The notes under the pieces: model-generated | What the model saw: the letters and a program-made list of their open reading frames with translations, nothing else | What the model was told of the DNA's origin: nothing | Databases searched by the model: none | Position numbers and translations under genes: made by a program | Part shown: in pieces, positions 1-7,077 of the stretch | How positions within the stretch are numbered: position 1 is the stretch's first letter | Layout of the letters: the number at the start of each line of letters is the position of its first letter | Assembly (NCBI GenBank): GCA_030045215.1 | Contig: JASIBJ010000491.1 | Location: 1-13,052 of the forward strand | DNA: 13,052 bases | From: Streptosporangiaceae bacterium | GTDB lineage: Bacteria > Actinomycetota > Actinomycetes > Streptosporangiales > Streptosporangiaceae | Direction: 5' to 3'

Positions 1-2251
1 CGGTGGAGGCAGGGCGCTGGGCGAAGGCCGCGGCGGCGGGGGGCTCGGCAGTGGCAGCGCGTTCGGCGGCGGTGGCAGCGGGGGAGGGCTCCACCGCACC
101 CGGTTCGTCATCGGTCGTGTACTGCAGCCCGCGCCGCGCCATTGGCGTCCGCTGCGGCAGCGCGGAGTCAGTGAGCAGAATGGGCTCGTCGACTGGCCGC
201 AGCGTGGGGAAGTCAGTGTCGGTGGTGACGACGGGGCCGTCGCCGTTTCCGGCGACAACCAGGCCGCGCTCAGCTCCGGCAAGTGCCACGTGCCGGCCTG
301 TCGGCAGGCCCGTCGGCGAGGCCGGCTCCAGTGCCCGGTCCGGCGCAAACGCGTTCTCGTCGATGATCAGCTCGGTCGGCAGAAGGACGATGGCGGTAGT
401 GCCGCCATAGACCGACGGCTGCAGCGAGACGCTGATGCCATGACGGCGCGCTAGCTGGCCGGTGATGAAAAGGCCAAGCCGGTCGCTGTCTGACAGATCG
501 AACTGGCGCGGGCTGGCCAGGTCGGCGTTGAGCTCAGCGAGCCGGTCGGCAGAGATTCCCAGGCCGCGGTCCTCGATCTCGATCGCGATGCCACGCCCGA
601 CGACATCGCCTTGAATACGAACGGGCGTATTGGGCGGGGAGAACACCGTGGCGTTCTCGGCCAGTTCGGCCACCAGGTGAATGACGTCGGCCACGGCATG
701 GCCCGCGATCGCGGACCTCGTGCGGGAGAAGACGCGGATCCTGGTGTAATCCTCAACCTCGGCAACGGCGGCCCGAAGCACGTCGACAAGCGGCACAGGC
801 TGGCGCCAGCCTCTCGCCGGGGCCTCACCAGACAAGATAATAAGGCCCTCCGCGTGCCGCCGCATACGCGTTGTCAGGTGGTCGAGGCGGAATAGGTCTT
901 CAAGCTCGTCCGGCTCGGTGGCCCTGCGCTCCATCCCGTCAAGCAGGGTCAGCTGCCGGTGCAGCAGAGACTGGCTACGCCCGGCCAGGTTACGGAACAC
1001 GTCGCTGATGCCCCGGCGCAGCCTAGCTTCGTCCACGGCGGCCTGCACGGCCGACTGCTGGACCATGTTGATGGCCTGCTGCACCTGCTCGATCTCGTCG
1101 CCCGTGGCTACCTCACTGGGCGGCTCGTACTCGGACAGGTCGACGGCCTCGCCGTCCCGCAGCTGTCGTATGACCGTCGGCAGCTTCTGAGTGGCGACGG
1201 TCGTAGCCGACTGCCGCAAGCCGCGCAGTTGCCCGATCACGCGCCTGCCAACGTACAGCGACAACCCGATCGAGACGATAATCCCGATCAGACCGAGACC
1301 ACCGGCGAGGAACAGCTCGCCGAACACGCCGTTCGCCGACTGCTGCGAGCGGTTGGTCAGGTCGACCCCGATCGTCGTTACCGCGCCGGCAAGCGCAGCA
1401 GAGTAGGCGTCGAAGATACGGCTGCCGCCCTTGATTGATGCCGGTGGCCCGTGCCGCCATGGAGCACCTATGACTGCGGACTCCATCGTGGCAAGCTCGG
1501 TGCTCAGCGCCGGCGAGACCGCCTTGTTGATCAGCTGCCGATAGGCTGGCTGGAGCTGGGGAAGCGCATCGGCTAGCTGGTTGCTGCGCTCCGCGGCGAG
1601 CTGGGCGAAGAAGATACGGTCACTCTGCGGGAAGCTGCCACGGGCGATCTCTCCGGACAGCAGGCTGCCTTCCTCAAGCGCGGTCTGCGCCGCCTGGTCG
1701 AGGCCGATGAGGTCAAGTGCCTGCGTGACAAGCGACACGCTCGGCTGCTCGTCCAGGACGCCCTTGATGACTTCGTTGGCGTCATCGACTATCGCCGTGT
1801 ATGCCCCCAGGGCCTGCGTCATCGTGATTGAGCTGTTGGCGACGCTGGCTCGAATCGTGCTGAGCTGATTTGCCGCGAGGTCCAGGGTAGAAATTGCCTG
1901 CTGCGTCTGCGCGGACGTGCCGGACATCACCCCTGAGGAGTTGAATGCGCTGTCCAGTGCCTTCAGGGCCTGCCTTGTGCCGATCTCTTGCATGCCGAAA
2001 GCGGCTGCCAGCCGGGTGCTGTCCGGGGTGGCCAACAGGAGCACGGCGACGGCTCGCTCTTTGTACAGCTGCGTCTCGAACGTGCCAAGTGGCGTCAGCA
2101 ACTGGTTCTTGAGCGCCCTGGAGTGAGCCTCGGTGAGCGCGTTGCCGAGGGTGATGCTGACCACGAGCCCGTAGAGCGCGATGAGGCAGAGCACTGGAAC
2201 GATGATCAGAATGCCCACCCTGAGGCGGATAGACCGGTGACGCAATCCCAT
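1..2251 (-). CDS. NIT-domain sensor histidine kinase, CvnA-like (3' end outside window)
   Basis: Membrane sensor kinase, read on the minus strand; 750 codons are visible and the ORF is still open at base 1. A first membrane segment lies near residues 11-35 and a second near 313-335. The roughly 275 residues between them match the layout of the nitrate/nitrite-sensing (NIT) extracytoplasmic domain. A HAMP-like linker follows, then a dimerisation region with FRNLAGRSQSLLHRQ and LFRLDHLTTRMRR (likely phospho-accepting His458). The ATPase domain has an N-box (ELAENATVFSPP, Asn533), a G1 box (EDRGLGI, Asp561) and a G2 region (DRLGLFITGQLARRHG, about 588-604). Residues after about 630 are Ala/Pro-rich and low in complexity. 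In Streptomyces this kinase type heads conservons with a roadblock protein, a DUF742 protein and a GTPase; such partners would lie left of base 1. ATG 2251 was chosen because it puts basic residues just before the first membrane segment. In-frame ATGs at 2302 and 2332 remain possible, and none has a strong ribosome binding site. The signal sensed is not shown by the sequence. Confidence 0.9.
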   Translation of the reverse strand, partial: MGLRHRSIRLRVGILIIVPVLCLIALYGLVVSITLGNALTEAHSRALKNQLLTPLGTFETQLYKERAVAVLLLATPDSTRLAAAFGMQEIGTRQALKALDSAFNSSGVMSGTSAQTQQAISTLDLAANQLSTIRASVANSSITMTQALGAYTAIVDDANEVIKGVLDEQPSVSLVTQALDLIGLDQAAQTALEEGSLLSGEIARGSFPQSDRIFFAQLAAERSNQLADALPQLQPAYRQLINKAVSPALSTELATMESAVIGAPWRHGPPASIKGGSRIFDAYSAALAGAVTTIGVDLTNRSQQSANGVFGELFLAGGLGLIGIIVSIGLSLYVGRRVIGQLRGLRQSATTVATQKLPTVIRQLRDGEAVDLSEYEPPSEVATGDEIEQVQQAINMVQQSAVQAAVDEARLRRGISDVFRNLAGRSQSLLHRQLTLLDGMERRATEPDELEDLFRLDHLTTRMRRHAEGLIILSGEAPARGWRQPVPLVDVLRAAVAEVEDYTRIRVFSRTRSAIAGHAVADVIHLVAELAENATVFSPPNTPVRIQGDVVGRGIAIEIEDRGLGISADRLAELNADLASPRQFDLSDSDRLGLFITGQLARRHGISVSLQPSVYGGTTAIVLLPTELIIDENAFAPDRALEPASPTGLPTGRHVALAGAERGLVVAGNGDGPVVTTDTDFPTLRPVDEPILLTDSALPQRTPMARRGLQYTTDDEPGAVEPSPAATAAERAATAEPPAAAAFAQRPAST

Positions 2252-2427
2252 AGCTAAGGCCCCAGTGTGAGGAGTGTTCGCCGTATCGCTTGCAGGCAGC
2301 ATGGAACGGCTGGCGATATGGGAGCGTAACATCCGATTAACGCTGGCGATAGTGGAATCAGGATGAGCGGACGCAAATCTGCAGCTAGCAGGGCCGGGGG
2401 CAAGATCCGCTCTGCATGCTGCAACCA

Positions 2428-2480
2428 TTAAACGTCGTTAAATATAAACCGAAACTTTGCGACTTTTATGAACTTTATGG
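2428..2480. promoter_or_regulatory. AT-rich island with ACTTT repeats and TATAAA/TATATT box
   Basis: This stretch is strikingly AT-rich against its GC-rich surroundings. It contains an imperfect palindrome around 2429-2442 (TTAAACG against CGTTAA) and TATAAA at 2443-2448. On the minus strand this reads as a TATATT-like -10 facing the sensor kinase gene. ACTTT occurs three times, at 2454, 2462 and 2472, the last two within ACTTT(T)ATG. A promoter or operator for the minus-strand kinase about 180 bp downstream is a reasonable inference. No well-spaced -35 hexamer was found. Confidence 0.35.
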
Positions 2481-2745
2481 ACTCCTGAGTGATCGCTGGT
2501 GCGGACCGTGCACCGCGTCGGGCCGGTGGGCTGGTCCCGCCTTCCGACCGTTGTGACCGACGGTAAGTAGCCCGGGCATGACACTAGCCGAATCGGCGCC
2601 TGGCCAAGGGGAGCTGAACCTGGGCGCAGTGGTATGCGTACCACGTCGGCTATGGCCCGAGTCTTCCGCTCCGGACGGCATTGTGAGGTAGCCGATCAGG
2701 AAGCCGACGGGAGTAAGTAGATCTGAGGGCAGGCAGCTTGTGGTC

Positions 2746-2805
2746 GGCTAGAATCCCCCTGCGTCTAGCCACCGCCAGAACGGGGGAATGACCGGCAAGG
2801 CTAGA
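2746..2805 (+). repeat. Mutually exclusive inverted repeats GGCTAGA / TCTAGCC / GGCTAGA upstream of hpnE
   Basis: GGCTAGA occurs at 2746-2752 and again at 2799-2805. Its exact reverse complement TCTAGCC lies between them at 2764-2770, so the middle element could pair with either flank but not both. A second possible stem, TCCCCC (2754-2759) with GGGGGA (2782-2787), competes for the same bases. The first copy overlaps a TAGAAT hexamer (2749-2754) that looks like an actinobacterial -10 box. It could be an operator with several half-sites or a switching RNA leader; the sequence alone does not decide. Confidence 0.4.
2749..2754 (+). promoter_or_regulatory. Candidate -10 box (TAGAAT) for the hpnE unit
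   Basis: TAGAAT fits the TAGNNT-type -10 hexamer common in actinobacteria. It would start a transcript near 2761 with a leader of about 230 nt before the hpnE start. No good -35 hexamer is seen 16-18 bp upstream, so this rests on one element only. Confidence 0.25.
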
Positions 2806-2988
2806 TGTGTCCAGCTCACGGGGTTGACGCTGACGTGATGTGCCGGGCGGATGAATATGCCGCGGCGCTATTGTCGGCTTTCGGGGAATTTGGTCGGGAG
2901 AATTGTGCGGCACTCATTAGACGCTCATTACCACGGTCTCTGCGACTTTTTCTGCAAGAGGCTCGGTCGGCCGGACGGGTGGTGCTAG

Positions 2989-4938
2989 GTGACTGCCGAC
3001 CGGGTAGTGGTCATCGGTGGCGGTCTGGCTGGCATGTCGGCTGCCATCGAGGTTGCCGAGCGCGGGCTGCCGGTAACCCTGCTTGAGTGCAGGCCCTGGC
3101 TCGGCGGAGCCACCTGGTCTTTCGGCAGGCGCGGACTGACGATCGACAACGGCCAGCACGCGTTCCTCCGGTGCTTCACCGCCTATCGAGACCTACTGAC
3201 CAGACTCGGCGTCAGCGATTCGGTTGACCTTCAAGAGCGGCTGGATCTGACCGTGCTCGCCGGGGATGGCCGGCAGCGGATCCGGCGCAACTCCTGGCCC
3301 GCGCCCTTGCACCTCGCGAAGATGCTTGCCACCTATGGTCTGCTCAGCCGGGGAGAGCGGCTAGGCGTCGTGCCGGCCTTCATGACGATGTGGCTGAGTG
3401 ATCTGTCTCGGCAGCGCAGCGCGAGCGTCGCCGAGTGGCTCGCCCGGCACGGCCAGGGCGAACGCGCTCGCCGCCAGTTGTGGGAAGTCTTCCTGGTACC
3501 CGTGCTCAACGCGGTCCCCGAGCAGGCAGATCTGGGCACCGCCGCGAGAATGATCAACGCTGCCTTGATGACCAGCAGGGATTGCGCGGACATCGGGATC
3601 TCATCGGTGCCCCTTCGAAACCTGCATGGTGGTCCCGCCGCCCGGCTTCTCGCTGGGCTCGGCGCCGAGGTGCGGGTGAGCACACGAGTCGCCGCGGTGA
3701 CGAGCAGGCGGGGCGGGGGATTCAGCGTTCGCGTTGGCTCGCTGACGGACGAGAGTCAGCCCGCGCACATGTCGTTCAGGGAGCCCGAGGGTGACGAGCT
3801 TCAGGCGGCGGGCGTGGTGCTGGCCGTCCCGGCGTGGTCAGCCGCGGAACTGGTACCGCGCGAGCTCGCGGCTGATGTGAACGCCTGGCGCAAGCTCTCA
3901 CCCTCGCCGCTGGTCAGTATTCATGTGATGTATGACTCCAAGGTGACAAGGCTGCCGTTCGCGCTGAGCGGTGAGTCTGCGCTGCGGTGGATTGTCGACA
4001 AGACCAGATCGGCGGGCCTGCATACCGGGCAGTATCTGGCCGCGAGCATTCCGGCCGCGGACAAATTCGTCGATGCTCCTTCCGCGGCAATACGCGAGGA
4101 ATTCCTGCCGGTTCTGGAGCGGCTGTTCCCGGCGGCCGCCTTTGCGCGAGTAGAGGACTTCTTCGTCACCAGGGAGCGCAGCGCAACGTTCCGCCCGGTG
4201 CCAGGTTCAGCCGCATTCCGGCCCGATCAGATGACGAACCTGCCTGGATTCGCGCTGGCTGGTGCGTGGACGAAGACGGGCTGGCCCGACACGATGGAAG
4301 GCGCTGTACGCAGCGGTCTTCGTGCCGCCGAATGCGTGCTGCGCGCGCTCATGCCATCCGAGGCGAACGCGGCCGAACTCCACGAGCCGCAGCCGCGGAT
4401 GGTGGTCCCGGGGACGAGCCGCGCCGTGGTGCAGGTCGGCGCGTCTGAGACTGCCAACGTGACTGCCGAGACGGCGGGAGGTGCCGAGCCCGTCGCGAGT
4501 AGCGAGCCAGCCGAGCGGGTCAAGGCGGCCGATGTGACCATAGCTGCGGACGTGACCAAGGCAGCTGAGCAAGTCAAGGCGGCTGAGCGGGTCAAGGCGG
4601 CTGAGCAGGCTGAGTCGGCCGGGATTTCTGGGCCAACGGAGGGCGCGGAGTCGCCGCACGGGTCCAGCCCCTTGGCGCCGGATGCAGTCGCCGGGAAGAG
4701 TGTGCGGGGCGCGGGCGGCAAGCCGGCCGGGAAGGGCACGGTCGCGGGGAAGGGCACCGGGAAGGGCACGGGCGCGGGGAAGCGCACCGGCGCCGCAAGC
4801 GGAGTGCCCGCTGCGAACGGGGCACCCACGGCCCGCGCCAAACGCGCGGCCAGCGCGCGGAGGCCAGGGATCGAGGAGCCGGTCCCGCTGACCGCGCCTG
4901 ACGCCATCCCGGAACGCGCCAAAGCAGCAGGGCAGTGA
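2989..4938 (+). CDS. hpnE: Hydroxysqualene dehydroxylase HpnE with long low-complexity C-terminal tail
   Basis: FAD-dependent amine-oxidase-fold enzyme. In hopanoid pathways HpnE reduces hydroxysqualene (made by HpnC/HpnD) to squalene. The dinucleotide-binding motif VVVIGGGLAGMSAA opens the protein, followed by ECRPWLGGATWSF and IDNGQH, the family's flavin-domain signatures. PLVSIHVMYD lies mid-protein, and the C-terminal flavin motif LAGAWTKTGWPDTMEGAVRSG closes the enzyme domain near residue 450, the family's usual length. About 195 more residues follow, unlike any HpnE I know. They contain VKAAE-type repeats near 511-540 and Gly-Lys-Thr repeats near 582-602, and end in a basic Ala-rich stretch. 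The GTG at 2989 places the Rossmann motif at the usual distance from the N terminus; a weak GGGTGG lies about 7-12 bases upstream. The stop overlaps the next gene's start (GTGA), implying translational coupling. hpnC and hpnD are not in the window. CrtI-type carotene desaturase is the alternative, but the motifs favour HpnE. Confidence 0.9.
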   Translation: MTADRVVVIGGGLAGMSAAIEVAERGLPVTLLECRPWLGGATWSFGRRGLTIDNGQHAFLRCFTAYRDLLTRLGVSDSVDLQERLDLTVLAGDGRQRIRRNSWPAPLHLAKMLATYGLLSRGERLGVVPAFMTMWLSDLSRQRSASVAEWLARHGQGERARRQLWEVFLVPVLNAVPEQADLGTAARMINAALMTSRDCADIGISSVPLRNLHGGPAARLLAGLGAEVRVSTRVAAVTSRRGGGFSVRVGSLTDESQPAHMSFREPEGDELQAAGVVLAVPAWSAAELVPRELAADVNAWRKLSPSPLVSIHVMYDSKVTRLPFALSGESALRWIVDKTRSAGLHTGQYLAASIPAADKFVDAPSAAIREEFLPVLERLFPAAAFARVEDFFVTRERSATFRPVPGSAAFRPDQMTNLPGFALAGAWTKTGWPDTMEGAVRSGLRAAECVLRALMPSEANAAELHEPQPRMVVPGTSRAVVQVGASETANVTAETAGGAEPVASSEPAERVKAADVTIAADVTKAAEQVKAAERVKAAEQAESAGISGPTEGAESPHGSSPLAPDAVAGKSVRGAGGKPAGKGTVAGKGTGKGTGAGKRTGAASGVPAANGAPTARAKRAASARRPGIEEPVPLTAPDAIPERAKAAGQ

Positions 4939-6878
4939 CGGTCGCTCCGCCGTCCGCTGCGCAGCAGCGGGCATTGTGCATGGCTGCGCTCGAGCGGGCC
5001 CGGCGGCATGTGCTGGAACAGCAGGACTCGTCTGGGTGCTGGCGCTCCGGCGAATGCGAAGAGGTCGGCACGGATGCCGAGGACCTGCTGTACCGCGAGT
5101 TCGCTGGGATCAGAACCGACGACCTGACGGCCGCGGTCGCGCGCTGGATCAAGTCCAGGCAGCAAGCGGATGGCAGCTGGCGCGGCCGTCAGGGCGGCGG
5201 CGACCTGACCGCGTCCGTGCTCGCGTACGCGGCGCTGCGCCTGGCCGGCGATTCGCCCGACGCCTACCACATGGCCCTCGCCGCGGGCTGGATCCGCGAC
5301 GCGGGCGGCCTCGCGTCGGTCGGTCTACGGGCTCAGGTCTGGCTTGCCGCCCTGGGGCAGGCCGAGTGGCAGGACCTCCCCGTTCCCCCGCCGGAAGCCG
5401 TCTACCTGCCACCGTCCTATCCGATGCGACTGGCCGGCCAGCCCGAGTGGGGGAGACTTACGCTCATTCCGCTCGCTGTCCTGGGCGCGATGCGCCCAGT
5501 TCGCGGGCTCTCCTTCAGGCTGACCGAACTCGAGGTCGCGGCCGGGCAGGGGCCGCGGGGTGGGTCGCCGGCGAAGGTGAGCGGACTTGCCAGGCTCGAC
5601 CGTGGCCTCCAGGCTTACCGGCCGAGCTGGCATGTCGCTCCGCTCGGCGCTGCCCGCGCCGCGGCGCTCCGCAAATGCGGCGACTGGATCGTCGAGGCCC
5701 AGTCTCCGGATGGATCCTGGCGAGGCAGCAGGTCCGGGTTGCTGTACTCGATGATGGCCCTCGAGCTTCTCGGCCGCCGTCGCGCCGATCCCGCGCTGAG
5801 ACGCGGGCTGGCCGCACTCGACGCAGCCTGCAAATGGGAGGAAGGCACCCCTGCGGTACGTCGGCTTGGGACCCGGCCGCCGTCGGCCACGAGAACGGCG
5901 CTGGCGGTGTCTGCTCTCGCCGACGCGGGACTGGCCCGCGACCACCGCGCGCTGGTCGCTGCGGCGGTCTGGCTCATCGAGGAGGAACTCAGCATCCGTT
6001 CGAGGCGGCTCGCCGGCCGCTACGAGCCGTCTCCGGGACAGGCTTCTCGGTCATTCGGTGTGCCCGCCGTAGTCGAGGAGACGGCCGCGGTGGTGCTGGC
6101 CCTGCGCAGCGTGAGTATGGCGGCGGCGTCGGGGCGACTGCCGACGACGACGTTCGCGCTGCGCTGGCTGGCGGGCTTGCAGCGCAAGGATGGCGGCTGG
6201 GGACGACTGGCCTCTTGGCCCGGCAGCCCGCTGGTCACCAAGCTTCCGCTATTCGACCTGGGGGAGCAGGAGGACGCATCGTCGCCGGAGGTGACGGCCT
6301 ACGCGGTGCGGGCGCTCGCGGAAGCCGGGCAGCCGGGTTCTCCGGCGATCAGGCGAGGCGTCGCCTGGATGCTGCGGGCTCAGTCCCCGGATGGCTCATG
6401 GCCGGCCGAGCACGGAACCGGCGACCTGCTGGTGACCGCAGCGGTGGTTCCGGCCCTGATCGCGGCCGGCGTCCTCGCGGGGAAGCCGCCGATCGTGCGT
6501 GCCGTCGGGTGGCTGCTGGAGCAGCAGAACACCGACGGCGGCTGGGGGTACCCATTGCCCGGCCGTACCCGAGGGCCGGACGGCCCTGGGCCCTCGGCGC
6601 CGCTGCCGACCGCCCGCGTGCTGGTGGCATTGCTGGCCGTCGGCGGTCAGGCGGCGATGGATGCGGCCGAGCGCGCGGCGACCTTCCTCGTGACATCGCA
6701 GCGCCCCGACGGTACCTGGCCGGACGCGCGGCCGGGTCCGGCCGACCCCCCGGTGACGCGCGGCCATAAGCCGCGGCTGACCGAGGACTGCGGGGCCGCG
6801 GCCACGGGCGACACGCTGGAGGTCGACACCGCCGCCCTGAGTGCCCTCGGGCAGTACCTGGCGAGGGGCGGCTCATGA
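4935..6878 (+). CDS. Divergent squalene-hopene cyclase family protein lacking the DXDD motif
   Basis: A 647-residue protein, the length of bacterial squalene-hopene cyclases (class II, alpha-alpha barrels at the membrane). About seven QW-type repeats are visible, near residues 23-36, 70-82, 248-263, 410-423, 476-490, 523-538 and 582-597 (for example RQQADGSW, AQSPDGSW, QQNTDGGW). Family blocks such as GGDLTASVLAYAALRLAGD, VWLAALGQAEW, LPLFDLGEQEDASSPEVTA and a terminal ALGQYL support homology along the whole length. The catalytic DXDDTA block reads VVEETA (residues 379-384). The WGGIQPPWFY block reads WRGSRSGLLY (262-271), and the SPVWDTAL block reads PSATRTAL (T319 and R320 where Trp and Asp are expected). 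The GTGFP segment near the C terminus is not recognisable. These replacements are from by-eye alignment to remembered family sequences. The GTG start overlaps the hpnE stop by 4 bp. Squalene or a related polyprenyl is the likely ligand; it may be a cyclase of altered specificity or a non-catalytic paralogue. An ordinary hopene cyclase is unlikely. Confidence 0.88.
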   Translation: MTVAPPSAAQQRALCMAALERARRHVLEQQDSSGCWRSGECEEVGTDAEDLLYREFAGIRTDDLTAAVARWIKSRQQADGSWRGRQGGGDLTASVLAYAALRLAGDSPDAYHMALAAGWIRDAGGLASVGLRAQVWLAALGQAEWQDLPVPPPEAVYLPPSYPMRLAGQPEWGRLTLIPLAVLGAMRPVRGLSFRLTELEVAAGQGPRGGSPAKVSGLARLDRGLQAYRPSWHVAPLGAARAAALRKCGDWIVEAQSPDGSWRGSRSGLLYSMMALELLGRRRADPALRRGLAALDAACKWEEGTPAVRRLGTRPPSATRTALAVSALADAGLARDHRALVAAAVWLIEEELSIRSRRLAGRYEPSPGQASRSFGVPAVVEETAAVVLALRSVSMAAASGRLPTTTFALRWLAGLQRKDGGWGRLASWPGSPLVTKLPLFDLGEQEDASSPEVTAYAVRALAEAGQPGSPAIRRGVAWMLRAQSPDGSWPAEHGTGDLLVTAAVVPALIAAGVLAGKPPIVRAVGWLLEQQNTDGGWGYPLPGRTRGPDGPGPSAPLPTARVLVALLAVGGQAAMDAAERAATFLVTSQRPDGTWPDARPGPADPPVTRGHKPRLTEDCGAAATGDTLEVDTAALSALGQYLARGGS

Positions 6879-7066
6879 GCGCCTGACCGGACGGCCTCCG
6901 GGCGGACGACGATCTGCCAGGGCCGGGCCATGGGGTTAGTTCGCAGAGCCTTTTCAGCATCCGCTCAGGAACATGGGCCAACATCAGTAGCGCTCAAGCC
7001 GACTGGCTTGTTGTGGGCATGGCCCCCTATAGCTTGGTTATGCCCTCACTATCGATCTCACGGTGC

Positions 7067-7072
7067 GAGGAG
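7067..7072 (+). promoter_or_regulatory. Ribosome binding site deciding the ABC permease start
   Basis: GAGGAG lies 5 bases before ATG 7078. The alternative in-frame GTG at 7063 would overlap this site and has no site of its own, so ATG 7078 is preferred. Confidence 0.8.
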
Positions 7073-7077
7073 TACGG

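Larger units (their letters stand above)
2252..2988. other. Long divergent intergenic region between sensor kinase and hpnE
   Basis: No convincing gene is seen in these 737 bases. The short open frames have no family resemblance and no good ribosome binding site. The region holds an AT-rich island (about 2428-2480), an imperfect direct repeat (CCGACGGTAAGTAG at 2557-2570 and CCGACGGGAGTAAGTAG at 2704-2720), and a set of GGCTAGA/TCTAGCC inverted repeats (2746-2805). There is also a TTGACG hexamer at 2824-2829, without a convincing -10 partner. It must contain the promoters for both flanking genes. Confidence 0.7.

Noticed and set aside
2650..2913. Minus-strand 87-codon frame in the long intergenic region
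   Set aside because: Pro/Arg/His-rich composition, no motif and no Shine-Dalgarno.
2805..3086. Plus-strand frame of 93 codons overlapping the hpnE start
   Set aside because: No ribosome binding site and no family; it runs about 100 bases into hpnE out of frame.
2989..4350. CrtI-type phytoene desaturase instead of HpnE
   Set aside because: The IDNGQH and TGWPDTMEGAVRSG motifs and the length of the enzyme domain fit HpnE better, and the next gene is of the squalene cyclase family.
4227..5270. Minus-strand frame of about 347 codons across the hpnE/cyclase junction
   Set aside because: It has repetitive Ala/Pro/Arg composition mirroring the hpnE tail and no recognisable family.
4976..6769. Plus-strand open frame of about 597 codons inside the cyclase gene in another frame
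   Set aside because: Arg/Gly/Pro-rich shadow with no domain; the overlapping frame carries the QW repeats and cyclase blocks.
6885..6905. Short hairpin CCGGA/TCCGG just after the cyclase stop as a terminator
   Set aside because: Only 5 base pairs and no T-tract, too weak to call in DNA of this GC content.
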